A stretch of DNA of 6,071 nt from CAYXFZ01 sp964464385. GTDB taxonomy: Bacteria > Planctomycetota > UBA1135. Position numbers and translations under genes: made by a program. Under the pieces are notes generated by a model. That model saw only the letters and a list, made by a program, of their open reading frames with translations, ran no database searches and had not been told where the DNA came from. Positions 1 to 6,041 of the stretch are shown piece by piece. Every line of letters begins with the position of its first letter. Within the stretch, counting starts at the first letter, position 1. The stretch lies in the NCBI GenBank assembly GCA_964464385.1, contig CAYXFZ010000109.1, forward strand, positions 1 to 6,071, in the 5' to 3' direction.

Positions 1-313
1 CTTGGCCTCCCTCCCGCAACCAATAGCCCATCTCATCCAGGCCCTTGGCCACCCCCACCCCGCGATCCGGATCGTTCAATTCCAGGGCAATGCGCTCCTC
101 CTCCCCGCCCACGTACGAAAGTTGCAGATCGAACTCATTGCGGGTCCTGCCCCTCTCGCGCACATTCAGATGGGCAGAGAACTCCAGTACGGGGACCTTG
201 CCCGCTCCCGGTCTCTGTGCCTCGGCGGCCCGCAGCAACAAATCCCGGGCAAGGTCCGAGCCTGGTCCCTGCAGAAGCGGCCCAAGAGCAGCCAGAAAAA
301 AACTCGCAATCAC
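1..313 (-). CDS. Exported protein, N-terminal part, possibly LolA-like (partial)
   Basis: The minus strand is open from a GTG at 313 to the window edge, giving 104 residues; the C-terminus lies outside. The start is well supported. A perfect AGGAGG sits 6 nt upstream, and the GTG overlaps the stop of the PssE-like gene as GTGA. The first residues (MIASFFLAALGPLLQG) form a hydrophobic stretch like a signal peptide, though with no basic residue at the extreme N-terminus. After a helical, Ala/Arg/Leu-rich linker comes a beta-rich part. This has alternating polar and hydrophobic residues (EFSAHLNVRER, then FDLQLSYVGGEEERIALEL) and a segment DPDRGVGVAKGLDEMGYWL. That pattern recalls outer-membrane lipoprotein-sorting (LolA-like) proteins, where 'DRG.G....' precedes 'LW.Y'. 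The fold is a tentative inference. Being last in a glycosyltransferase run suggests a periplasmic role in handling lipid or glycolipid, but this is unproven. Confidence 0.75.
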   Translation of the reverse strand, partial: MIASFFLAALGPLLQGPGSDLARDLLLRAAEAQRPGAGKVPVLEFSAHLNVRERGRTRNEFDLQLSYVGGEEERIALELNDPDRGVGVAKGLDEMGYWLREGGQ

Positions 314-801
314 GGGGCACCTCCTCTCAAGAGCCAACGATCCAACGCCTTTGCCAAGTTGGTTCCAGAGTCATGCAATTTGCGCGCATCGGCCCGTGCC
401 CCGTCGTAACGAACGACCCAATCCAGCACCTCCTCGGGAGAATGGGCCAATAACGCGTGCCCCAAATCGGCCATTTTGTTGGCCAACTCCACTTGGTGAT
501 CGTCCACGTGCTCGCCCCGCACATGGAGGCGCGGCAGGGTCACGGCCACTGGACCAATCCAGGCGCATGACAGGAGCGACCCCGCGCCCGCATGCGTCAC
601 GACAATGCGTGAATCCGCAATGCGGCGGGAAAAATCAGGATAGGAGAGCCAGCGATCCCAATTTGCGACTTGGGGAACCACCTCATTCTCAGCAATTTGG
701 GCAAAGACCTCTTCGTCGGGGAATTTCTCCGCTACCAGATCCGCAGCTCGGATGAGGCGCTCAAAGGGAAATTGCTCCGTGCCGACCGTGAAGAAAATCA
801 T
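310..801 (-). CDS. PssE/Alg13-like glycosyltransferase subunit (GT28 C-terminal fold)
   Basis: This 163-residue protein is the nucleotide-sugar-binding half of a split glycosyltransferase of the PssD/PssE (EpsE/EpsF, Alg14/Alg13) type. It is expected to work at the cytoplasmic face of the membrane in complex with the product of the gene just upstream. It opens with MIFFTVGTEQFPFERLI, the family's usual N-terminus. Near residues 68-75 it has VTHAGAGS, the glycine-rich sugar-nucleotide loop. Near 94-107 it has the signature RxxGEHVDDHQxELA. The length matches single-domain family members. I chose the ATG at 801, 4 nt after the upstream stop. A TTG at 825 would add eight residues not typical of the family. 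No Shine-Dalgarno lies at normal distance, so translation probably depends on coupling. Its own stop overlaps the next start by 4 nt. The acceptor and donor sugar cannot be read from sequence. Confidence 0.9.
   Translation of the reverse strand: MIFFTVGTEQFPFERLIRAADLVAEKFPDEEVFAQIAENEVVPQVANWDRWLSYPDFSRRIADSRIVVTHAGAGSLLSCAWIGPVAVTLPRLHVRGEHVDDHQVELANKMADLGHALLAHSPEEVLDWVVRYDGARADARKLHDSGTNLAKALDRWLLRGGAP
320..325 (-). promoter_or_regulatory. Strong Shine-Dalgarno site for the exported-protein gene
   Basis: Read on the minus strand this is AGGAGG followed by TGCCCC and then GTG at 313, a full anti-16S match with 6-nt spacing. It lies inside the last codons of the PssE-like gene, where it encodes part of Arg-Gly-Gly. 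It decides the GTG start of the downstream gene and shows that this organism uses classical Shine-Dalgarno initiation, although the other starts in the window mostly lack such a site. Confidence 0.8.
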
Positions 802-805
802 GGAC

Positions 806-1255
806 TTACAAATTGCGCCCCTCAAAATGAATCCGCTTATTTTTTGCGGCTAATTCCTCCCACTGGCCGAAAAAACGATCCACCACGGACAAGATCATGC
901 GGCCAGAAATGGAAACCGAATGGATGCGCGTAATGCATTCCAGATACGCGGTCCGGATCCGCAGAATTTTGGCGACAAATATAAAGGGCACCGCAATTCC
1001 AGCACCGGTGGAAACGACCGCATCCGGCCTCTCTCGCAACAAGATCTTCCACGCTAAGAACCAATTCCGTACCAAATTTTTCAGACTGCGATTGGTCGGA
1101 TGGTACGCCCAATGAACGCGTTCCCCCTCCAATAAGGTGCGCGCATCCTCCAGGGGGAAAGTCACGAAGAAGCGGTCGTGTTTCTCCCAGGCAGATTTCA
1201 AGTTCATCATCTCCAGGAGATGACCACCCGTGGAACAAACAAGCGCGATCTTCAT
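806..1255 (-). CDS. PssD/Alg14-like glycosyltransferase membrane-anchor subunit
   Basis: This 149-residue protein resembles the PssD/Alg14 half of a two-part glycosyltransferase, which recruits the PssE/Alg13 half to the membrane and helps hold the lipid-linked acceptor. It begins with MKIALVCSTGGHLLEM, giving a Rossmann strand and the STGGH loop at residues 8-12. It has VVSTGAG near 80-86, followed by a hydrophobic segment (AVPFIFVAKIL) that may contact the membrane. Near 117-133 it has SGRMILSVVDRFFGQW, matching the family's conserved C-terminal block, and it ends in a typical F/Y-x-G motif. The start ATG overlaps the upstream GT4 stop as ATGA, so translation is probably coupled. No Shine-Dalgarno is visible. 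Base composition is lower in G+C here than in the right-hand run. The family assignment is firm; the sugar transferred is unknown. Confidence 0.9.
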   Translation of the reverse strand: MKIALVCSTGGHLLEMMNLKSAWEKHDRFFVTFPLEDARTLLEGERVHWAYHPTNRSLKNLVRNWFLAWKILLRERPDAVVSTGAGIAVPFIFVAKILRIRTAYLECITRIHSVSISGRMILSVVDRFFGQWEELAAKNKRIHFEGRNL

Positions 1256-2448
1256 GATTTGGAGTTCCCGTAGAGAATGAAATCATAGACTGGCTCCAGG
1301 ACCCTGCGGGGAGTGTAGGGCCGTGCCGCACGAACGCAGAGATCCGGATCCCGCGGAGCGCCCAGGACCTCGCCCAGGGCCCGGGCGAAATCACCCGCAT
1401 CTCGACTGGTGACCAAGCGCCCACAAGCGACCTCGCGCACGACCCGGGGGGCCTCCCCGACATCTGTGACCACGACCGGGGTACCACAGGCCAATGCCTC
1501 AATCATCGCTAGGGCCATGCCCTCAAAGGCAGATGAGAGTGTGAACACATCCACCGCATTGAGCCATTTCGCAATCGCATCCTGCGAAAGGGTACCTAAA
1601 AAAACGACCTGTTTATCCAGTCCCTCCTCCTTCAGAAACAAATGCATCTCTTCCTGCAAACTGCCCGCACCCGCTAGGGCAAGTTGCGCATGGGGTCGCT
1701 CCCTCACCAACAAACTCCAGGCGCGCAACAACAACATGGGATCCTTCTGCCCCTCAAAACGACCCGCGAACAGGGCCGTGGGTTGCACCGGATCAAGACC
1801 CGCACCAACAAACAACTCGCGCCGCAGATCCGCAACCTCCTTCTCAGGGCGCGGAAAAAAGATTTGATCATCGGCCCAGGTCGGTAAAAAATCCGATTTT
1901 CCATGCAGGGCCGGATATTTCTCTTGCCACCATTCGATCGCATCTTGGCGCTCCGACCAAAGCCGATCCATCTTGGGCAATAAGGAACGCTCCAAGGCAA
2001 AATACAACCAAGGAAATTTGCCCCAACTCACCTCGGTCTTGGGATGCAAAATTTGATCCTTCACGTGATAGTGCAAGAACATCACCTTGGAATTTTGCAA
2101 ACACCGCGTGGGAAGGGCCGGTTCCAAGCGATGGAACATCAAACAACTATCCTCAAGGTCCAAGCGCCGCAACCACGAACGCAACTTCCAGGTGTAACGG
2201 AAGGCGAGGGGAACCCGACTCCGTTCCGAGGGATGGCCCAACACGATGGGCAAGTAGGGGAGGGTCCGCCACCCCACTTGGACGTCTTGCCATTCCCCCA
2301 AGGGGCGCTGGCCCGGATCCGAAGTGGCCCCCACCAATCGAATCTCTAACTCTGCCGGCGCACAGGCAATGAAGGTATTGATCATGGTGCCGACCCCAGA
2401 GGCGTAATCAACACAAGGATCGTGGGGATGCAAGAGGACTGCCCGCAC
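1252..2448 (-). CDS. Glycosyltransferase family 4 (GT-B retaining)
   Basis: This enzyme of about 398 residues has the GT-B fold of family GT4, which moves a sugar from a nucleotide donor to a lipid-linked or glycan acceptor in the cytoplasm. Numbered from the GTG start, the N-terminal domain has MRAVLLHPHDPC and a glycine loop DYASGVGT at about 14-21. The C-terminal domain has the phosphate-binding Arg230 and Lys235 in GRFEGQKDP. The EX7E signature (Glu309, Glu317) follows in FEGMALAMIEALACGTPVV. The reading frame continues upstream to ATG codons at 2508 and 2529. I prefer the GTG at 2448 because it starts exactly at the first beta strand and avoids overlapping the divergent gene. An AAGGGGGG run just before the 2508 ATG keeps that alternative open. 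It is the first gene of the left run, and its last 4 nt overlap the PssD-like start. Donor and acceptor are not predictable. Confidence 0.9.
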   Translation of the reverse strand: MRAVLLHPHDPCVDYASGVGTMINTFIACAPAELEIRLVGATSDPGQRPLGEWQDVQVGWRTLPYLPIVLGHPSERSRVPLAFRYTWKLRSWLRRLDLEDSCLMFHRLEPALPTRCLQNSKVMFLHYHVKDQILHPKTEVSWGKFPWLYFALERSLLPKMDRLWSERQDAIEWWQEKYPALHGKSDFLPTWADDQIFFPRPEKEVADLRRELFVGAGLDPVQPTALFAGRFEGQKDPMLLLRAWSLLVRERPHAQLALAGAGSLQEEMHLFLKEEGLDKQVVFLGTLSQDAIAKWLNAVDVFTLSSAFEGMALAMIEALACGTPVVVTDVGEAPRVVREVACGRLVTSRDAGDFARALGEVLGAPRDPDLCVRAARPYTPRRVLEPVYDFILYGNSKS

Positions 2449-2485
2449 GACCCAATTGTAGAGTGGGCCACCTGCGCACCCTAGG
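2449..2485. other. Divergent junction between the two gene runs
   Basis: With the preferred starts, only 37 bp separate the GT4 gene (leftward) from the YmfF-like gene (rightward). If GT4 instead starts at 2508 or 2529, the two coding regions overlap head to head. Promoters for both runs must lie in this gap or inside the opposite gene. I see no good -35/-10 pair on the plus strand; the nearest -10-like hexamer, TAGAGT at 2459, has no -35 partner. The one minus-strand candidate is listed separately. No inverted repeat long enough for a convincing operator is visible beyond CAATTG at 2453-2458. Confidence 0.6.
2455..2460 (-). promoter_or_regulatory. Possible -10 hexamer for the glycosyltransferase run
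   Basis: On the minus strand this reads TACAAT, one mismatch from TATAAT. Six nucleotides later the GTG at 2448 begins, so transcription from it would start at or very near the start codon and give a leaderless message. The 16-18 nt spacing upstream shows no TTGACA-like sequence and there is no TG extension. A single hexamer match can occur by chance, so this is weak. Confidence 0.22.
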
Positions 2486-3778
2486 ATGTTGCCCTTGCCC
2501 ACGGTCATCCCCCCTTGCAAGGCGGACATCTTTCGGCCAGAACCAGGCCTCGAGATTCACGTCCTTCCCGACGATCGCTTCAAGCGCGTCCATCTCCATT
2601 TGAATTTGGACCGGCCCCTGGACGATGGACTCTCTCCAGCCCGCACCCTGCTCCTGCGCCTCCTTGAGGCCGGCACGGCCCATCACCCGGACCTCATGTC
2701 CCTCGTCCGCGCTGAAGAGGAACTCTGGGGGGCCGCGGTCTCGCTCGGCGCCGATCGGTTTGGCGACCATCACCGCACGGCCCTCCAGGCCACTTGGATT
2801 GCTGATTCCTATCTCCCGGAGGGGGGAGGGGCCATGGCCGGTGCCCTCCAATTGGCCCAAGATCGGCTCTTGGCCCCGCTGCGGGCAATCGATGGGGCCC
2901 CGTTCTGCCCCGATTCTCTCGAGCGCGAGCGCCACATCCTGATCCGTAAAATTCGGGGCCTCCCGGACGATCGCGGATCATGGGCCCGCGAGCGCTTCTT
3001 GCACCATCTTTGTGCCGGCGAACCCAATCAATTGCCCCCCTGGGGCACCGAGGAACAAATCCAGACCCTCACCGCCGAGGATTTGGAACGGGCTCGGCTA
3101 GAGCTCCTGGATCACGCCAGCATTTTGGCCGTTGTGGTAGGTCCCGTGGATCCCGAGGCCATCCAAAAAAACCTCGCTTCCTGGTTCCCCGTTTCCGCTT
3201 CGCGAGACTCGGCGCCACTTTCCTCCTGGCGCGCGGCCGAACAATTTTCCGAAGTGCGGGAAACTTTGCCCATGGACCAGGCACGCGCCCTTCTGGGCTA
3301 CCGCTTCGAACCGCCCACAGATCCCTCATCCTTCGAGGCCCTGGTCCTGGCCAATCTCATGCTGGGTGGTGGCGTGCAAGGCCGCTTGTTCCGCATCCTG
3401 CGTGAAGAACGCTCCCTCTGTTACGGCATTTCCTCAGCCCTGCGCCTGCAAAAGGGAATTTTGGCCATCCACGCGGGCATTGATGGAAGTGCTTGGGAAG
3501 AGGTCCGCGACGAAGTGAAGAAACAAGTCGCGGCCTTGGCCGCAGGAGAATTTTCGAGCCAGGAAATGGAACGCTCCCTCATCTTGGCCAAGGACGACCT
3601 GGCCACCGTTGGCGATTCGTGTGGCGGACTGGCCTCCTACCTGACCCGCGAGGCCGTGCGGGGATTCCACCGAACACCGCAAGAACGCATCGATGCCCTA
3701 GATGCCGTCACTCCCCAGGCCGTAGCAACCGCTGCCTCTTCCTGGCAACCCTCCCTCGGTTACCTACTCTCTTCCTGA
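2486..3778 (+). CDS. ymfF: YmfF-like M16 peptidase homologue, non-catalytic subunit
   Basis: This 430-residue protein has the two-lobed architecture of M16 (pitrilysin/processing peptidase) zinc proteases but has lost the metal site. Where active members have HxxEH it reads RLLEA (residues 58-62), keeping the Glu but neither His. The distal zinc-ligand Glu position reads Lys155. The C-terminal lobe keeps the substrate-binding block LREERSLCYG (about 305-314) and a glycine-rich LMLGGGVQGRLF before it. This matches YmfF, the catalytically dead partner of YmfH. In B. subtilis the pair is linked to 5-aminopentanol modification of EF-P and to swarming; whether that holds here is unknown. The ATG at 2486 is the most upstream start before an in-frame TAG. 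A TTG at 2495 with AGGA 8 nt upstream is an alternative. The YmfH gene follows after 5 nt. Confidence 0.88.
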   Translation: MLPLPTVIPPCKADIFRPEPGLEIHVLPDDRFKRVHLHLNLDRPLDDGLSPARTLLLRLLEAGTAHHPDLMSLVRAEEELWGAAVSLGADRFGDHHRTALQATWIADSYLPEGGGAMAGALQLAQDRLLAPLRAIDGAPFCPDSLERERHILIRKIRGLPDDRGSWARERFLHHLCAGEPNQLPPWGTEEQIQTLTAEDLERARLELLDHASILAVVVGPVDPEAIQKNLASWFPVSASRDSAPLSSWRAAEQFSEVRETLPMDQARALLGYRFEPPTDPSSFEALVLANLMLGGGVQGRLFRILREERSLCYGISSALRLQKGILAIHAGIDGSAWEEVRDEVKKQVAALAAGEFSSQEMERSLILAKDDLATVGDSCGGLASYLTREAVRGFHRTPQERIDALDAVTPQAVATAASSWQPSLGYLLSS

Positions 3779-3783
3779 ATCGA

Positions 3784-5076
3784 ATGGATCCCCGGACCCT
3801 GGAAACGCGTCGCATTCATTACCCTGGTTTGGGCGAAACAGTTTTTCTGACCCGGGCCCCTTCCGGTGTCGAAATTGCCCTCATTCCCAAACCGGGTTTT
3901 GTTACCTCCACCGGTTGGTTTGGGCTCCGCTTCGGCAGTGTGGACGTGCACTTCCCGGGCCCGGATGGACAGGAACTTCGCGTGCCCGATGGCAGTGCCC
4001 ATTTTTTGGAGCACAAGCTCTTTGAAGGCCGCGAAGAAAAAGTGTTTGATCGCTTTGCCAACATTGGCGCGGACTTCAATGGTGGCACCGGCTTTCGGAC
4101 CACGACCTACCATTTTTCTTCGGCGGGTCGTTTCGTGGATGGCCTTGACATCTTGCTGGACTTCGTGCAACACCCGCTCATTACGGAAGAGCGCGTCGAA
4201 AAAGAAAAGGGCATCATCGAACAAGAAGTGCGCATGTACGAGTACAACCCGGATCTCCGTGGTTTATTCCTCCTCCTGGAAGCGCTCTATCACAAGAACC
4301 TCGTGCGCATTCCCCCGGGCGGCACCGTCGAGGAAGTGCGGCGCACCACGGCTCAAGATCTGCAGGCCTGCTACGACTTTTTTTATTGCCCGGACCGACT
4401 CAAGCTTGCCCTGGCCGGGGACTTTGATCCCGAGGCCATGTTGGGAGAAGTGCTCGCTCGCTTGGATCCCCCTGGCGCTCCTAGCTGTACCGCCCCTGCC
4501 ATTTCGGAACCCAACGATCCCAGGGAATCCTGGCGCGAAATTTCCTTCTCCGTGACGCGCCCCCGGGTCTGGATGGGGTGGAAGGACACCCCTTCCGTGG
4601 GCCTGGGCCCCGCTCTTTTGGAACACCGCATCCTTTCTTCCTTGGTGATGGAATTGGCCCTGGGTGAGTCCACTCACCGGCGGCAATCCTTGTATGACCA
4701 GGGCGTCTTGGACGATAGTTTCAGCGTTGGTCATTCCGCCGACGAAGATTTTGGCCACGCCTTGGCGGGTGGAACGACCGACAAGCCCGAGGAATTTGTC
4801 CATGCGGTCTCCAACGCGCTGGCCGAATTCCTGGAGGAGGGTCCCCAGCCCGAAGATTTGGAACGCATTCGTCGCGCCACTTGGGGCGCCATGGTCGGCG
4901 GACTTCAGGCGCCCGGGGCTGCCGCTTCCGAGGCACTCTCTGCGCTTTTGGCGGGTCACGATCCCTTGGCTACGGCCAAGGTCCTGGAAGAGGTCTCCGT
5001 CGAAGCGGTGCAACGAAGGGCTTCGGCCCTGTTCGACCCGGCCCGCCGGGCCGTGGCCGTCCTGCAACCGCAATGA
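3784..5076 (+). CDS. ymfH: YmfH-like M16 zinc peptidase, catalytic subunit
   Basis: This 430-residue M16 protease has an intact zinc site: HFLEH at residues 73-77 with Glu76 as general base. The third ligand is probably Glu148, in the segment EKGIIEQEVRMYEYNPD. That segment, GADFNGGTGFRTTTYHF (about 95-111) and LYDQGVLDDSFS (303-314) closely follow YmfH rather than mitochondrial-type M16 enzymes. It should pair with the preceding YmfF-like subunit, supplying catalysis to a closed clam-shell dimer in the cytoplasm, as neither protein has a signal peptide. The frame is open upstream to 3493, but that part overlaps ymfF; the ATG at 3784 gives the normal N-terminus 5 nt after the ymfF stop. No Shine-Dalgarno precedes it, consistent with coupling or reinitiation. 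Its stop overlaps the miaA start (ATGA). The natural substrate is unknown. Confidence 0.92.
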   Translation: MDPRTLETRRIHYPGLGETVFLTRAPSGVEIALIPKPGFVTSTGWFGLRFGSVDVHFPGPDGQELRVPDGSAHFLEHKLFEGREEKVFDRFANIGADFNGGTGFRTTTYHFSSAGRFVDGLDILLDFVQHPLITEERVEKEKGIIEQEVRMYEYNPDLRGLFLLLEALYHKNLVRIPPGGTVEEVRRTTAQDLQACYDFFYCPDRLKLALAGDFDPEAMLGEVLARLDPPGAPSCTAPAISEPNDPRESWREISFSVTRPRVWMGWKDTPSVGLGPALLEHRILSSLVMELALGESTHRRQSLYDQGVLDDSFSVGHSADEDFGHALAGGTTDKPEEFVHAVSNALAEFLEEGPQPEDLERIRRATWGAMVGGLQAPGAAASEALSALLAGHDPLATAKVLEEVSVEAVQRRASALFDPARRAVAVLQPQ

Positions 5077-6041
5077 CCGACCGGCTCTTCTTGTTGGGGC
5101 CGACTGCATCCGGCAAGACGGCCGTGGCGCTTACCCTGGCCAAGGAACTCAACGCCGAAATTCTTTCTTTGGATTCCATGTTGGTCTATCGCCACATGAA
5201 CATTGGTACGGCAAAGCCGACCCCGGCCGAGTGCGCGATCGTGCCGCACCATCTCTTGGATTTGGTCGAACCGCACGAAACATGTTCGGTTGCCCTTTGG
5301 TTGGCCGCCGCCGATCGGGCCGAGGCCGAGGTGCGCGCCAGGGGCAAACGCCCGCTCTATGTCGGCGGTACGGGTCTGTATTTGCGCGCTCGCACGGCCG
5401 GTCTGCATCAAGGTCCCGACATTCCTCAAAAATTAAGGGTCCAAGTCGAGGCCGAACTGCATTCAGGGGGTCGCGCCAACCTGCGCCAAGAACTGCAGGA
5501 GGGCGATCCTTCCCTTCACGACCGACTCCACGAAAACGATGACAAGCGTCTTCTGCGCGGCATCGAAGTCCTGCGGGCGACGGGCCGGCGCCTCTCGGCC
5601 TGGCAAAGAGAATGGCAGGATCCCGTTCGAGTGGGCGCCCCGGCCGTGGCCCTTGTGCACGACCGGGCCCAGGTCCACGCTCGGATCGAGGCCCGTTTTG
5701 ATGCCATGTTGGAGGCCGGCCTCTTAAATGAAATTCGCCAGATCTTGCAAGGGGGCGGTTTCTCTCGCGCTTCTCGCCAGGCCCTCGGCTATCGGCAAAT
5801 GTTGGCCCACTTGGAGGATGGGCTACCGCTGGATCAGGCGAGGGATAAGGCAATTCATTTGACCCGCCGCCTTGTCCGCCGCCAAAGCACCTGGCTGCGG
5901 CGCTTTTTGGATCTGCGCGTCTTGTCCGTGGTCGAGGGCCAATCCACCTCCGAGTTGACCCAGGTCGCAGCCCAGATGCTGGCAGGAAAGATCGAAGAGA
6001 ATCCTCCCCCGCGCCGACGATCCCTAACCCAGCATGACTGA
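5073..6041 (+). CDS. miaA: tRNA dimethylallyltransferase MiaA
   Basis: MiaA transfers a dimethylallyl group from DMAPP to N6 of A37 in tRNAs reading UNN codons, making i6A, which stabilises codon-anticodon pairing. The 322-residue protein shows the P-loop GPTASGKT (9-16). It has catalytic Asp34 in DSMLVYRHMNIGTAKP (34-49), HHLLDLVEP (59-67) and YVGGTGLYL (96-104). Further along are NDDKRLLRGIEVLRATG (155-171), ALGYRQM (237-243) and the C-terminal RRLVRRQSTWLRRF (265-278). This is the full bacterial domain order at normal length, without the zinc-finger tail of eukaryotic forms. The ATG at 5073 overlaps the ymfH stop by 4 nt; an upstream extension to 4881 lies inside ymfH and lacks MiaA character. 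No Shine-Dalgarno is seen. The last 8 nt may overlap the next gene's start. Confidence 0.98.
   Translation: MTDRLFLLGPTASGKTAVALTLAKELNAEILSLDSMLVYRHMNIGTAKPTPAECAIVPHHLLDLVEPHETCSVALWLAAADRAEAEVRARGKRPLYVGGTGLYLRARTAGLHQGPDIPQKLRVQVEAELHSGGRANLRQELQEGDPSLHDRLHENDDKRLLRGIEVLRATGRRLSAWQREWQDPVRVGAPAVALVHDRAQVHARIEARFDAMLEAGLLNEIRQILQGGGFSRASRQALGYRQMLAHLEDGLPLDQARDKAIHLTRRLVRRQSTWLRRFLDLRVLSVVEGQSTSELTQVAAQMLAGKIEENPPPRRRSLTQHD

Noticed and set aside
297..303. Seven-base homopolymer in codons 4-6 of the exported-protein gene as a phase-variation switch
   Set aside because: Seven bases is short for a contingency tract, and similar runs occur in ymfF (near 3165) and ymfH (near 4378), so it is not distinctive.
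2..755. Long plus-strand open frames opposite the exported-protein and PssE-like genes
   Set aside because: Their products are Pro/Arg/Ser-rich with no recognisable motif, while the minus strand carries clear glycosyltransferase signatures; they are antisense shadows.
2508..2529. Upstream ATG starts (2508, 2529) for the GT4 gene as the main call
   Set aside because: They add 20-27 residues ahead of the first beta strand and force a head-to-head overlap. The G-run before 2508 is nearly adjacent to the ATG, so I kept them only as alternatives.
2486..2530. A lipoprotein signal (VIPPC) at the start of the YmfF-like protein
   Set aside because: There is no basic N-region or hydrophobic core, the residue before Cys is Pro, and M16 YmfF proteins are cytoplasmic.
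3493..3783. N-terminal extension of the YmfH-like frame
   Set aside because: It overlaps the end of ymfF out of frame, is Arg/Pro-rich, and the family N-terminus begins at the ATG at 3784.
4264..5109. A 281-codon minus-strand frame opposite ymfH
   Set aside because: It lies wholly opposite well-matched YmfH sequence, has no domain character, and is typical of antisense frames in GC-rich genes.
5149..5853. A 234-codon minus-strand frame opposite miaA
   Set aside because: Its composition is Pro/Arg/Gly-rich without motifs, and the plus strand is unambiguous MiaA.
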